Origin: Bog-756 sp963753905
GTDB lineage: Bacteria; Actinomycetota; Acidimicrobiia; Acidimicrobiales; RAAP-2
Assembly (NCBI GenBank): GCA_963753905.1
Contig: CAVWDZ010000001.1
Coordinates: forward strand, 2,418,001 to 2,482,000
Direction of reading: 5' to 3'
DNA length: 64,000 nucleotides
Numbering within the stretch: the first letter of the stretch is position 1; every line of letters starts with the position of its first letter. Below, piece by piece: positions 42,216 through 51,995 of this stretch. A program made the position numbers and the translations under genes. Under the pieces are notes generated by a model, which saw only the letters and a program-made list of their open reading frames with translations, did not search any database and was not told the DNA's origin.

Positions 42216-44873
42216 TCAGGTACCCCTTCCGGTGAGCGTGACGGTGACCGGTCCGAGCCCGTCGTCGCTGTTGAAGATGTAGCGGCCCGTGAACGGACCG
42301 ACCGCGGTCGGCCGGAAGGTCACCGGCTGATGGAGGTAGGTACCCGGGTTGATCTGGGTACCCTCCGGCATCGGGAGAGCGGTGGTGAACGCCCCGATGG
42401 GCGCGATTGCCCGGGTGACCACGAGGGAGACCGTGCCGCTGTTGCCCACATCGAAGGTCACGGTCACCGCGTGCCCGACCCGAACCGATCCGACGTCGAC
42501 GACGGTGCTGGAGACGGCCAGACGGGCGATCCCGGTGACCGCGGTGCCCGAGACCGGGAGCCCGAGCGACCCGTGGTCGGTCGAGATGGTCATCCTCGAG
42601 GGGTACGAGCCGGCGACCGGAGGATCGAACAGGACCGAGAAGGTGACCGACTGCTGCGGCGCGAGCACGGTGCCGACCGCGGGCAGGCCGCTCACGACGT
42701 AGGGAGCACCGGGGCCCCGGTACCCGGTCAGGGTTTCGGGGTGATCCCACGAGTTGCTGATGGTCATGGTCAAGGTCTTCCCGCCCGATCCGGTCAGGAC
42801 CGTGCCGAAGGCCAAGGGCTTGGCCGACACCAGGAGCCCGGGCGCCGTGCCGTAGCCCGAGAGCGAGACCGTCCGGGTGCCGGCGCTGGTCGGGATCGAG
42901 AGGGTGGCGATCACCGGTCCGGGGCGGGTCGGTGCGAAGGTGACCCGCACGGGGATGGTCGACCCCGCCGGGAGGTTGGTCCCGAGGCGGGGTTGGCGGA
43001 TGCTGAACGCCGTCCCTCCGATGGGCGCGGTGCCCGAGGGGGGTATCACCGTCGGACCGGCGGTGGCCCCGGCCGGCACCGTCGTGGACGGTGACGGCGT
43101 GGTCGTCGAGGATGCCCCGCCGGCGCTGCTCCCCCCCGTTCCCTGGTAGCCGCTCGCGGTCACCGGTCCGGTCAGGGTGAGCGGTTGGGTGGTCGATGCG
43201 TCGACCGTGAGGGTCCGGCTCGAACCGACCGGCACGGACCCGAAGTCCACAGCAGCCGCCTGCACCGGCGCGGCGGAGGACGTCCCGAAGGCGAGCAGCT
43301 TGCCGCCCCGGGTGCCGACGAAGATCCTGCCGCCCCAGGCGGTCGGCGTCACGAACTTGGGTGCGACGCCGATCGGCGCCGACCACACGAGCGGCAGCAC
43401 CCCCTTGGTCGGGATGGCACCGTAGGCGCGCAACTGGGCCCCGTTGCCAGAGGGTCCGCTGCTGTAGACCACCCAGACCAGCGCACTCCCGGGTGTGGAC
43501 CCGTTACTGGTCACGAGGGGGGACCCGGAGGTGTACCCGAAGGACCCGGTGCTGGTACCGGCCGAGCTCAGCTGCGGCACGCCCTTGCCGTTGAGGCCGT
43601 AGGAGAGCGCGCGCAGGTAGCCGCCGCCGGCACTCTCGAGCACGTAGACCCAGCCGCCCTGGCCCCCGTAGGCGGCCGGGTGGCCCCACACCCCGTCGAA
43701 GGGCCCGAGCTGCTGGAGCGCGGCGTTCGACCCCGACGGACCCTGTTGGTACCCGCCCATGTGGTTGGCGTCCAAAAGGAAGATCTCGCCCTCCTTGCCC
43801 ACCGCCACCACCAGATCCGGATGGCCGGACGTACCGAAATCGGCGCGCGGGAGCGCGATGGGTCCTCCGGAACCGAAGTCCTCGTCGTTGGCGTCGAGGG
43901 TGGCGGCGTCGCTCGGCGCGAAGAACTGTGCCGGGGTCAGCGACCCGTTGGCGTTGACCGCCAGTCTGATGACCGATTCCGAGAGGGTGGCCGGCGGGGT
44001 GCCGGACGGCGAAGGCTGGGGCGAGACGCCGTTCCCGGTGGTCAGGATGATCCGGTTCGCTCCGTCGGACACCAACCCACCGCCGCTCTGCCAGATGCCG
44101 GCCTGTGAGTTCTGGTCGGTGCCGATGCCCGATTCGTCACTCCACATGGTGGTCACCTTCTTGGTGGTGGTACTCACCCCCACCACCACACCCCGGTAGG
44201 GAGTGAAGTCGCAGTCCGAGGCGAACCCGATGTAGACGGTCCCCCCGAGCAGCAGGAGACCCGGCCGGTTCTGTGAGTAGGCCTCGTTGAACGGGACGCC
44301 GGGGGTGTTGGACGGCGTGCCGGTGATCCGCACCGGAAAGCCGGACACCTCGGTCCCGGTGGCCGCGGAGATCGCCTGCAGGTACCAGTGGGCGTTGGCC
44401 AGTCCGCCCGAGCCCGTTTCGATCCGGGTTGTGAGGTAGACCGTGCCGGTGGTCGGATCGACCACCGGGGTCGCGGTGGAGCCGAGATCCGGGGTCAGAT
44501 CGGAGCAGCCGATCGTCGCGGCCGCGAACGGGCTGCCGAACGACCGCTTCCATTCGATGGCACCGGTGGTGGCATTGATCCCGTAGGCGGATGCCTTCTC
44601 GGTGGTCACGATGACCGTTCCGTTGACCACCAGGGGTTGGGCGTAGACGGACCCGTCCAGCACCGTCGAGAAGAGCTGGCCGAATTTGGACGACCGCACA
44701 GCCGTCGGGCTGAGAGCGGGCTCGTTGGGATCCCAGTTGTCGCGCAGGTTGCTGTAGCCGGCGGTGGTCACGTTGTGCGTGCCCGCCGCGAGGGCTACCG
44801 CGATCGGCGTGACGACACCGGCCACCACCACGACAGCCGCGAGCGCGGCAATCACCACACGTCGACGTCTCAT
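42216..44873 (-). CDS. large secreted propeller protein with ASH/Hydin-like repeats
   Basis: An 885-residue exported or membrane-anchored protein. N-terminal membrane/signal helix (VVIAALAAVVVVAGVVTPIA). Residues about 30-540 form a PQQ/WD-like propeller (QPLVVNGTVIVTTEKASAYG, VDPTTGTVYLTTRIETGSGG). Residues about 560-885 carry three Ig-like ASH/Hydin or choice-of-anchor D-type modules (AVDFGSVPVGSSRTLTV, PLAFGTVLTGSGGKTLT, VVDVGSVRVGHAVTVTF), with a Ser/Thr/Pro linker between. ATG 44873 sets a sensible signal sequence; an earlier in-frame start at 44951 adds an unlikely tail. Confidence 0.78.
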   Translation of the reverse strand: MRRRRVVIAALAAVVVVAGVVTPIAVALAAGTHNVTTAGYSNLRDNWDPNEPALSPTAVRSSKFGQLFSTVLDGSVYAQPLVVNGTVIVTTEKASAYGINATTGAIEWKRSFGSPFAAATIGCSDLTPDLGSTATPVVDPTTGTVYLTTRIETGSGGLANAHWYLQAISAATGTEVSGFPVRITGTPSNTPGVPFNEAYSQNRPGLLLLGGTVYIGFASDCDFTPYRGVVVGVSTTTKKVTTMWSDESGIGTDQNSQAGIWQSGGGLVSDGANRIILTTGNGVSPQPSPSGTPPATLSESVIRLAVNANGSLTPAQFFAPSDAATLDANDEDFGSGGPIALPRADFGTSGHPDLVVAVGKEGEIFLLDANHMGGYQQGPSGSNAALQQLGPFDGVWGHPAAYGGQGGWVYVLESAGGGYLRALSYGLNGKGVPQLSSAGTSTGSFGYTSGSPLVTSNGSTPGSALVWVVYSSGPSGNGAQLRAYGAIPTKGVLPLVWSAPIGVAPKFVTPTAWGGRIFVGTRGGKLLAFGTSSAAPVQAAAVDFGSVPVGSSRTLTVDASTTQPLTLTGPVTASGYQGTGGSSAGGASSTTTPSPSTTVPAGATAGPTVIPPSGTAPIGGTAFSIRQPRLGTNLPAGSTIPVRVTFAPTRPGPVIATLSIPTSAGTRTVSLSGYGTAPGLLVSAKPLAFGTVLTGSGGKTLTMTISNSWDHPETLTGYRGPGAPYVVSGLPAVGTVLAPQQSVTFSVLFDPPVAGSYPSRMTISTDHGSLGLPVSGTAVTGIARLAVSSTVVDVGSVRVGHAVTVTFDVGNSGTVSLVVTRAIAPIGAFTTALPMPEGTQINPGTYLHQPVTFRPTAVGPFTGRYIFNSDDGLGPVTVTLTGRGT

Positions 44874-45018
44874 GCCCTCTGTGCCCCTTCCGGACCGCCG
44901 ATACCCCCCGCAGTACGAACATGGTAGAGGTCGGGTACCGCCTCCGTCCACGATTTTCCGCTTCCGTCCGCGATTTCCCTCGATGGGCGAGGCCGACCGG
45001 GTGGGCCGTCACCGCCGC

Positions 45019-45669
45019 TCATCGGGCCCGCCTGGCAAGTGCGGTCGGGTCGTCGACCACGATCCGACCCCGCGCGAGCGTGACGAGTCCCTCCTCCTGC
45101 GCCTGGCCGAGCACACGGTTGACCGTCTGACGGGTCGTGCCGACCATGCTGGCCAGGTCGTCCTGGGTCAACGGGATCGCCCGGGACGGACGGTCGACGT
45201 AGATGTCGGCGAGGCGCACGAGACGCCGGAGGACGCGGGTCTCGACCGGGAGGTAGAGAGCGTCCAACAGCGCCTGTCCGGTCGAACGCAGGCGCGCATC
45301 GAGCATCGCGGCGACCGCACGGGCCGCGTCGGGGTGGTTGTCCCAGAGTGACTCGAACTCGGCCCGGGTGAAGGACATCGTCTCGGTGGGTTCGAGAGCC
45401 ACCACGGTGGCCGATCGTGTCGACAGGTTGCCGAGCAGCGCCTGCTCGCCGAACGCATCCCCGGCTGCCAGGACGTCCAGGGTGACCACATCGCCCATGG
45501 GGCTGGTCACCCGCACCGCCACGGTTCCGCTGTCGATGAGGTGCGCGCTCTCGCCGGGATCGCCCTCGTGGAACACGAATCCACCCCTCGGAAACCGTCG
45601 CCGCCTGCAGCGTGCCAGGAGCGACCGCTGGTCGGCCGCCGACAACGACTCCAGCACATGCCACTCCAT
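45019..45669 (-). CDS. Crp/Fnr-family transcriptional regulator
   Basis: A 216-residue regulator. The cyclic-nucleotide-binding-type domain has FVFHEGDPGESAHLIDSGTV and GDAFGEQALLGNLSTRSATV. The C-terminal winged helix has LTQDDLASMVGTTRQTVNRV. No FNR-type N-terminal Cys cluster. The phosphate-binding region reads GEQALLGNLSTRSA, close to cAMP receptors. GGGAGGGG precedes ATG 45669, and a TAGTGT -10 lies upstream. It is next to the divergent-looking region of the propeller protein, which it may regulate. Confidence 0.88.
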   Translation of the reverse strand: MEWHVLESLSAADQRSLLARCRRRRFPRGGFVFHEGDPGESAHLIDSGTVAVRVTSPMGDVVTLDVLAAGDAFGEQALLGNLSTRSATVVALEPTETMSFTRAEFESLWDNHPDAARAVAAMLDARLRSTGQALLDALYLPVETRVLRRLVRLADIYVDRPSRAIPLTQDDLASMVGTTRQTVNRVLGQAQEEGLVTLARGRIVVDDPTALARRAR

Positions 45670-45808
45670 CGCCCACCCCTCCCGAGCAGAGGCGCCCGAT
45701 CCGGACGGCAGACACTATCCCAGGCCCATCGGAGCTCGTTCGATGCATCGGCCGGGCGATACGAGCTCACCGGCTGGACCTCACTCGGGAGGCCTGGACC
45801 TTCGAGGA

Positions 45809-46000
45809 CTACCGGGAGGGCTGACCGACCGACCGGGTCGGCGAGGGTGCCGAGACGGGGCGACCCAGTCGTTCGAGTCGCTCGCGTCGTTGACGCTCCA
45901 ACTCGCGCTCACGGCTGTTGGCCCGGGCGACCCCGAAGACCAGCCCACCGATCACCAGGATGCCGAACGCCAGCACCACCATCACCAGGCGTGACTTCAC
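45809..46000 (-). CDS. small single-pass membrane protein
   Basis: A 63-residue protein with one membrane helix (LVMVVLAFGILVIGGLVFGV) and a charged coiled-coil-like tail (SRERELERQRRERLERLG). GTG 46000 follows GGGGGAGG. Function unknown. Confidence 0.6.
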   Translation of the reverse strand: MKSRLVMVVLAFGILVIGGLVFGVARANSRERELERQRRERLERLGRPVSAPSPTRSVGQPSR

Positions 46001-46163
46001 GATGCCTCCCCCACGCCGAGGACCCCTTGTCCGCGTACAACTAGAGCATTCCGCCTGGGGACCGATCCGCGCAAGCCGCAACGCTCGGGATCGCGAGCGC
46101 CCCCTGGTTGGCGCATCGGTCCCGGGCAGGGACCCCGGGACCAATAGCGCTCATCCGACCCGG

Positions 46164-46607
46164 TCAGGGATACGTCACGACGATCTTGACGTAGGGCACC
46201 AAGGCGATGGTGTCGACGCCGGTCGGCTTGACCACCCCGACGTAGCAGCGCAGAGCTGTCGGTCCCACCCTCGCTCCTCCGGGGCAGAGCTCGGCCTTGA
46301 ACCTGGCCCGGAACCCGCCGAGGGAGTTGGTCGTCACGGTCACCGTGTTGTTGGTGTTGCAGGGGTTCTGCGGTGCGATCCAGTTGGTCTTCCCGCATTC
46401 GGTGAGATGGACCTTCGCCCCGTGTGCGAAGTTCTTCCCGGTCAGGACCGTGTCGGTATTGACCATGAGGTTGTTCGGATTGGCTGTGATCGACGGTGGC
46501 ACCGGCGTGACCGCCGAGGCCGAGGACGCGAGCACGCCGAGCGGCAAGGCGAGCATCAACGCCGCCGAACCACCGAGCACGCACCTACGGATGAATTGAG
46601 CTTGCAT
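46164..46607 (-). CDS. secreted neocarzinostatin-like Ig-fold protein
   Basis: A 147-residue exported protein with a signal peptide of about 35 residues (ending ASSASAVTP). The mature part (SITANPNNLMVNTDTVLTGK, HGAKVHLTECG, then two Cys pairs) resembles the neocarzinostatin-family beta sandwich, which binds a small molecule in some members. No biosynthetic genes are nearby, so a chromophore is not implied. ATG 46607 has GGAGGA upstream. Confidence 0.6.
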   Translation of the reverse strand: MQAQFIRRCVLGGSAALMLALPLGVLASSASAVTPVPPSITANPNNLMVNTDTVLTGKNFAHGAKVHLTECGKTNWIAPQNPCNTNNTVTVTTNSLGGFRARFKAELCPGGARVGPTALRCYVGVVKPTGVDTIALVPYVKIVVTYP

Positions 46608-46808
46608 GCGGTCCTCCGATCGCTCTCTTCGCCCCTCTGTCGGCCCGGCTTCGCCATCGGTAGGGTGGCAGGGCGCCACCCAATTGAACGATCGGCCAGA
46701 GCTGGGCGTTACCGCCACCCAACTGTCACCCGCTTGTCACGCGCGTTTCGCGAAGCGGTCGAGTCCGTCGATGGGTGGGCCAGGCGCTTCGAGGGGCGCG
46801 TTCCCCTC

Positions 46809-47138
46809 TCACGCCTCCTTGGGATCGCCGATCCCGGCGACCACGGCGTCGAGCAGCCCGGGGAATCTCGAGTCGAGCTCGGGGCGGCGGAGGGTGACCA
46901 TCTTGCGCTGACCCTCGTGCCGGGTCGTGACGATGCCGGCACCGCGCAAGACCCCGAGGTGGTGGGTGGTGGTCGACTTCGCCAGTCCGGTGCCGGCCTG
47001 CTGACCCAGGTCCGCGCACGAGAGCTCCGGCGCGTTGTCGAGGGCCGCGACCATCCGCAGGCGCGACGGATCCGCGAGGGCGTGCATGACCGAGGCCAGG
47101 TCGATCTCCTCTTCCGGGAGCTCTGCTCGTTCACGCAT
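46809..47138 (-). CDS. ArsR-family repressor
   Basis: A 109-residue winged-helix regulator. ALADPSRLRMVAALDN, ELSCADLGQQAG and STTTHHLGVLRGAGIVTTRH are the ArsR/SmtB signature. It has no obvious metal-binding CxC in the alpha3 helix, though a Cys precedes it. It is divergent from the MFS gene with a palindrome between, the standard layout for a repressor controlling an exporter. ATG 47138 has AAGG upstream. Confidence 0.88.
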   Translation of the reverse strand: MRERAELPEEEIDLASVMHALADPSRLRMVAALDNAPELSCADLGQQAGTGLAKSTTTHHLGVLRGAGIVTTRHEGQRKMVTLRRPELDSRFPGLLDAVVAGIGDPKEA

Positions 47139-47198
47139 GACGCACCTTCCTCGGATCCTGTCTCCCGATCGGGAATACCCGCTGCGATCATTCTGTTC

Positions 47199-47224
47199 GA
47201 TAGTTCCATAACCATCGAACTATC
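47199..47224. promoter_or_regulatory. palindromic operator between arsR-type and MFS genes
   Basis: GATAGTTC (47199-47206) and GAACTATC (47217-47224) form a perfect 8-base inverted repeat with a 10-base spacer. GTTCGAT/ATCGAAC arms are nested in it. It lies between the divergent starts and is the probable ArsR binding site. Confidence 0.7.
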
Positions 47225-47256
47225 TACCCCATTCCCCCGGTGAAAGTAGCCAGACG

Positions 47257-48804
47257 ATGACACTGACCCAACCAGCACCCTCCACCGTGGCGGCGACCCG
47301 GTCGAAGATGTCCGACACCGGCGTCGCCGACGAGGCCCGAGCCTACGATGCCCGGCGCTGGAGGGCCCTTCCCGTCGTGCTGTCGGCAACCTTCATGTCG
47401 CTGTTCGACATCTTCGTGGTGAACGTGGCGGCGCCCAGCATCCAGGCAGACCTGCACGCCTCATCGGCCACGCTGGAGCTCATCGTGGCCGGGTACTCCT
47501 TCAGCTACGCATCCGGGCTGGTCACCGGAGCGCGGCTTGGCGACCTCGTCGGTCGCCGGCGCATGTTCATGATCGGCCTCGGGATCTTCGCCGCGGCCTC
47601 CCTTCTCTCGGGGATCGCCCCGACCAGCGCGATCCTCGTGGTGGGCCGTCTGGCGCAGGGGTTCGGGGCCGCCGCCATGGTCCCCCAGGCCCTGTCCATT
47701 CTCAACGTGAGCTTCCGCCCGGACGAGCGACCTCGGGTGTTCTCGCTCTTCGGTGTGACGGTCGGGCTGGGCACGGTTGCCGGACAGATCCTCGGGGGCG
47801 TGCTGCTGCACCTGGACCTCTTCGGGTGGGGCTGGCGCCCCATCTTCCTGGTCAACGTGCCGATCGGCATCGCCGCCATCGTCCTCTCCAAACGGCTCCT
47901 CCCCGAGTCGAAGCCAGACGTCGCGGACAGGCTCGACCCGCTGGGCGTGGTGCTGCTGACCACGGGCGTCGGGGCCATCACCGCGCCGTTGGTCCTCGGT
48001 CAGGCCGAGCACTGGCCGGCCTGGACCTGGGCGTCGTTCGTGGCCGGAGCCGTGCTCATGACGTCCTTCGTGTGGTGGGAGAGCCGCCTCGGCAGGCAGG
48101 GCGGTCACCCCCTCCTTCCCCTCACCCTATTCGAGCACCGGGCGTTCAACCTGGGGCTGCTGGTGAACCTGGGGTTCTTCTCGTTCTTCGGGAGTGTGCT
48201 GCTCACGCTCACCCTCTTCTTGCAAGAGGGCCTCCACTACCCCCCCATGCGTGCCGGCCTCACCTTCGCCCCCCTCGGGGTGGCATTTGCCCTGTCGTCG
48301 CTACGGGGACGCCGGCTTCACGCCCGGTACGGGGCCACGATCATCTCGGTCGGGGCTGCGACCGCCCTCGCCGGGGTCGTCGGGTTGGCCATCGTCGTCA
48401 GCGTGTCCGGCCTGTCCGCCACCTCCCTCGAGCTGGCGCCGGTGCTGGCGCTGATCGGTGTGGGCAATGGTCTGGTGATCCCGCTCATCGTCTCCGGAGT
48501 GCTCCTGAGCGTTCCGGCCAGCGCAACCGGCGCTGCGTCAGGGGCGCTGACCACGACGCAGCAGTTTTCGATGACGCTCGGCATCGCCGCCGTGGGCACG
48601 CTCTACTTCGCCCGTGAAGCCACCGCCGGAATCGTCGCTGCGCTGCAGGCCGGACTCGTGGCCGATATCGGACTCGTGGCGTTCGCGCTGGCGATGACGA
48701 TGCTGCTCCCGCGCACTCCGAGGGCCGAGGAGGCAGAATCGCCTGCGCCTGCCAGCGAGGAGTATGACGGTCTGCTCGAGATGGAGATGGAAGTCTCGGC
48801 CTGA
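47257..48804 (+). CDS. MFS drug/proton antiporter, 14-helix (DHA2) type
   Basis: A 515-residue multidrug-type exporter with about 14 helices. FMSLFDIFVVNVAAPSIQAD, the motif A region GARLGDLVGRRRMFMIGLGI and VGRLAQGFGAAAMVPQALS are MFS/DHA2 signatures. It would export a toxic compound in exchange for protons, induced when ArsR releases the palindrome at 47199-47224. ATG 47257. Confidence 0.9.
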   Translation: MTLTQPAPSTVAATRSKMSDTGVADEARAYDARRWRALPVVLSATFMSLFDIFVVNVAAPSIQADLHASSATLELIVAGYSFSYASGLVTGARLGDLVGRRRMFMIGLGIFAAASLLSGIAPTSAILVVGRLAQGFGAAAMVPQALSILNVSFRPDERPRVFSLFGVTVGLGTVAGQILGGVLLHLDLFGWGWRPIFLVNVPIGIAAIVLSKRLLPESKPDVADRLDPLGVVLLTTGVGAITAPLVLGQAEHWPAWTWASFVAGAVLMTSFVWWESRLGRQGGHPLLPLTLFEHRAFNLGLLVNLGFFSFFGSVLLTLTLFLQEGLHYPPMRAGLTFAPLGVAFALSSLRGRRLHARYGATIISVGAATALAGVVGLAIVVSVSGLSATSLELAPVLALIGVGNGLVIPLIVSGVLLSVPASATGAASGALTTTQQFSMTLGIAAVGTLYFAREATAGIVAALQAGLVADIGLVAFALAMTMLLPRTPRAEEAESPAPASEEYDGLLEMEMEVSA

Positions 48805-48839
48805 TCCGCCTGGCTCAGCCGACAGGGGTACCGGACGGC

Positions 48840-49241
48840 TCAGCGCTTCTTGACCCTGGACTCGTTCAGGGTCACCGCGGCCCGGACGAGGGCCTTGAAC
48901 GCCTTCTCGTTGATCTTCTCGCCCTCGTGGAAGTCGATGGCACGCCTGGTGTTCCCCTCCAGACTGGAGTTGAAGAGGCCCGAAGGATCCTCCAGAGCCG
49001 CCCCTCTGGCGAACGTCACCTTCACGATCTCCTTGTAGGTCTCGCCGGTGCAGATCATTCCGTCGTGGTACCAGACCGGAACCCCTCTCCACTTCCACTC
49101 CTCGACTACCTCGGGATCTGTTTCCGTAATGAGGGTGCGGAGCCGGCTGAGCATCTTGCCGCGCCAGTCGTCCAGCTCCTCAATTCTCGCGTCGATCAGT
49201 CGAGACGGAGATGTACTGTCCTGCGACCCGCTCCTGGGCAT
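48840..49241 (-). CDS. DUF1801 protein
   Basis: A 133-residue protein of the DUF1801 (YdhG-like) family. RGKMLSRLRTLITETDPEVV, EEWKWRGVPVWYHDGMICTG and LEGNTRRAIDFHEGEKINEK are the conserved blocks. Biochemical role unknown. ATG 49241 has AGGAGAG upstream; the frame opens earlier at 49346. Confidence 0.82.
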   Translation of the reverse strand: MPRSGSQDSTSPSRLIDARIEELDDWRGKMLSRLRTLITETDPEVVEEWKWRGVPVWYHDGMICTGETYKEIVKVTFARGAALEDPSGLFNSSLEGNTRRAIDFHEGEKINEKAFKALVRAAVTLNESRVKKR

Positions 49242-49362
49242 GCCCGTCGCTCTCCTGGTTCCGAGGTCTTCCTGAATGGGGTTCATCCCCTCCGCGTCGA
49301 TCCTACGCGGAGCTGCCAGTGGATTCGACGATCCGACTGCCACCATTCAGTCGCGTTCTCCT

Positions 49363-50979
49363 CTACCTGTGGGGCACCTCGGGACGCTTGGGCGAGCTCT
49401 CCTGGGAAGGCATCGTGTTCTGCGTGGGAGGCGGGTAGGGGATCCCGTCGTCTTCGGTGCCGGCCAAGGCATTGATCACAGCTTGCTCGGCCACCGTCGT
49501 GTCTCCGAGCGAGGTCCGCGGTAGGGCGGGCACAGATTGATCGGGAGGATTGACGAAATCCAGCGATTGCGTCATGTCACCCGTCTGCCCACGGCGCCAG
49601 GTCGAGAGGTTTGGCACTTCGACGTCGAATCGTTCACCGATGAACCTCAGCAACGAGGTGTGGTCGTAGACGGTGCTGCACCGGTACCCGCCGCGGCTGA
49701 ACGGTGAGAGAACCAGGCAGGGAACACGGAAGCCCAACCCGACCGGTCCCGCGATGCCTGCGGCAGCCGAGGGCAGCGGATTCACCGTCAGCCATTCACC
49801 GGGTGTCCCAGCTCGGGGGGTGGCCGGACGGACGTGGTCGAAGAACCCGCCGTTCTCGTCGTAGACGACAAAGAAGACCGTCTTCGCCCACACTTCAGGC
49901 TTGGACACCAACGTCTCCAATATCTGGTGAACGAGATACTCCCCGTACTCGGGCGGTGCGGCTGGATGCTCACATTCGGCCAGCGGAGGCATGATCCACG
50001 ACACCGAGGGAAGCGTGCCGGCGGCAATGTCCGCGACGAACGAGGCCGGGTAGGTGGGATCCATGGCGCGGGCTGCGAGCTCGACCTCTGCAGGAGTGGA
50101 AGGATCCCAGAAGGTCTTGAAGTAGGGGAATGGGCTCAGCTCCAACAATGCCGTCGGATCGTTGTATACCTTCCAGCTGACTCCGGCGGCACTCAGACGC
50201 TCCGGCATCGTCTCCCAGGTGAAGGTCCCGTAATTGGTCTGGCGATCGCTGGTGTACGTCTCCAGGACCGGTCCGCCAGCCACTCCGGCCGGGTCGATGG
50301 TGGCGGAGATCGACATGACCCGGTTGGGGTCGGTCGGACCGAGTACGGAACAGTGATAACCGTCACAAATCGTGAACGCGTCCGCCAACGCGTAATAGAA
50401 AGGCAGGTCATCGCGGGTGAAGTAGCCCATGGTGACAACACCGTTGGCATCGCTGTCGGCGGCGAGGTGCGCCGTCACGAAGGCGTCCATGGCGCCGCCG
50501 GCCCAGCTCTGGTGCTGTGGCCCCCAATTGTGGCTGATGTCGTTCGTGGTCTGACCGTCGGTGGTGGGCGGATCGCTGATCAGCCGAAATGGCTGCAGAT
50601 ATCCGGAGGCATCGGGCCCGATCCCAGGTTGATAGCCGAACTGATCGAAGATCGGATAGGTGGTGCCGTCGACCACCTGCGTGATGACCTGTTTGTCCGA
50701 AAATCCCCGCACCTGGGAGAGCGTGCCGAAGTAGTGATCGAAGGAGCGGTTCTCCTGCATGAGGATCACAACGTGCTCGATGTCGCGGAGTGAGCCCGAT
50801 CCGGCAGGAGCTTGTGCCGCAGCTGCATCGATGAGGTCGCCCGCCCCGGTGCTCAACGTCGCGCCCGCTATCCCTGCGGCAACGCTCGCCTGGAGAAACC
50901 GCCTGCGACTGACTCTTGCAGCCGTCAGCTTTCCCACACGGTCGTCCGCATGAACGGATTCGGACTTCCTGCTGGACAT
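49363..50979 (-). CDS. Tat-exported phospholipase C-like phosphoesterase
   Basis: A 538-residue exported enzyme. Twin-arginine signal SRRRFLQASVAAG. Family blocks: IEHVVILMQENRSFDHYFGT, DAFTICDGYHCSVLGPTDPN and YDENGGFFDHVRP, the PF04185 phospholipase C/acid phosphatase pattern with metal and phosphate ligands. It would hydrolyse phosphodiester lipids or release phosphate outside the cell. ATG 50979 has GGAGG upstream; the C-terminal 40 residues are Pro-rich. Confidence 0.9.
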   Translation of the reverse strand: MSSRKSESVHADDRVGKLTAARVSRRRFLQASVAAGIAGATLSTGAGDLIDAAAAQAPAGSGSLRDIEHVVILMQENRSFDHYFGTLSQVRGFSDKQVITQVVDGTTYPIFDQFGYQPGIGPDASGYLQPFRLISDPPTTDGQTTNDISHNWGPQHQSWAGGAMDAFVTAHLAADSDANGVVTMGYFTRDDLPFYYALADAFTICDGYHCSVLGPTDPNRVMSISATIDPAGVAGGPVLETYTSDRQTNYGTFTWETMPERLSAAGVSWKVYNDPTALLELSPFPYFKTFWDPSTPAEVELAARAMDPTYPASFVADIAAGTLPSVSWIMPPLAECEHPAAPPEYGEYLVHQILETLVSKPEVWAKTVFFVVYDENGGFFDHVRPATPRAGTPGEWLTVNPLPSAAAGIAGPVGLGFRVPCLVLSPFSRGGYRCSTVYDHTSLLRFIGERFDVEVPNLSTWRRGQTGDMTQSLDFVNPPDQSVPALPRTSLGDTTVAEQAVINALAGTEDDGIPYPPPTQNTMPSQESSPKRPEVPHR

Positions 50980-51733
50980 TCGAGGCCTCCGATCGAATTG
51001 CAACCCGGTTCGGGTTCCCGCTCGGTCTCCCTACCCGGGCTGACCCCGATGAACCACGAAGCCGCCTTAACAAACTCCGAACCCTGCGTGAATTCTCGGT
51101 GACGGTCCGTAACCATGACAGAGGGTGCCCGTCTCCGACTCCGAGAACAAGGTCGCCGTCGACTGCGGCGGCCGGGATCGGAGGCGTGTGGAGAGCTGCC
51201 TGTCGAGCTGCAAACGCCAGCACCATCGATCACCGCGAGGATCGCCAGCTGTGCAGGCCCGGCTCCCAGCAGACCGGGTTTCGGGCCATTGCTTGGATTG
51301 GCATCGGAGCAGTCGTGATCAGCCTCGTCTTCCTCATCTTCGGAGTCAGCGGTACCCGCACCACGTGGACCCGATGCAACACCGGCGGGTTGCCTCTGGT
51401 GACGAGGGGGACGTGCACCGGCCTCTGGAGCAGCTCTGGAACTCCTCCCTCGGTGATGCGCTCGGCCGATGAGGTGACCCCATCGGCACCTGATGGGAGT
51501 CCTCCACGGCGAGGATCATCGTTCGTCCCAGAAATTCGCCAGGAACCACTGGGCGCGCCGATCCCCTCGGCGGAAAGAGGATGGGCGCAAAACGTCAGTT
51601 TCGGAGCTTCGAGGTGGCGGAACCCCTGCTCAACGACCTGACGCCCTACACACTACCCACCGCTACCCGAGCCAAACCTCCGATTTTGTCGCCCTCCCCC
51701 CTCTGTTTCCGGTAGGGACCCCGCCCAGCCCGG
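50980..51733. other. gene-poor stretch left of the IS21 fragment
   Basis: About 750 bases. One plus-strand frame from 50916 to 51641 contains a hydrophobic stretch (AIAWIGIGAVVISLVFLIFG at about 51285-51345) that could be a membrane segment of a small protein. No ribosome binding site or start fits it well. No other feature seen. Confidence 0.35.
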
Positions 51734-51995
51734 TGTAAATGCTGATCGAAAAGGGGAGCACCTGAGACTCACAACGCGCTGATCGAAAAGGGGAGCACCT
51801 GACCATCCCCGTGCTCGATCGATCCCATTCACAGGCTTCTGGCCTGGGGGTCGAGCGAGTGGACGGGAGAAGGGTGCACACCGACATGGAGATGTGGACG
51901 GAGATCCGGCGCAAGGTGTTCGTGGAGAACGCCTCGAAGCGCTCGATCAGACGGGACTACCGGGTCAGCGCTCGGACTCTGGAGAAGATCCTGGT
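51734..51995 (+). mobile_element. truncated IS21-family left end with istA fragment
   Basis: TGTAAAT at 51734 starts the left end. Two identical 25-base direct repeats (51741-51765 and 51778-51802) are the multiple terminal binding sites typical of IS21 elements. An IstA start (ATG 51886, MEMWTEIRRKVFVENASKRS followed by IRRDYRVSARTLEKIL) is present for about 36 codons. It is then fused to inverted recombinase sequence. istB and the right end are absent. No transposase activity is possible. Confidence 0.75.

Noticed and set aside
50916..51641. A 241-codon plus-strand frame with one hydrophobic segment
   Set aside because: Start overlaps the phospholipase gene's 5' end, composition outside the hydrophobic segment is unlike a protein, and no ribosome binding site was seen.
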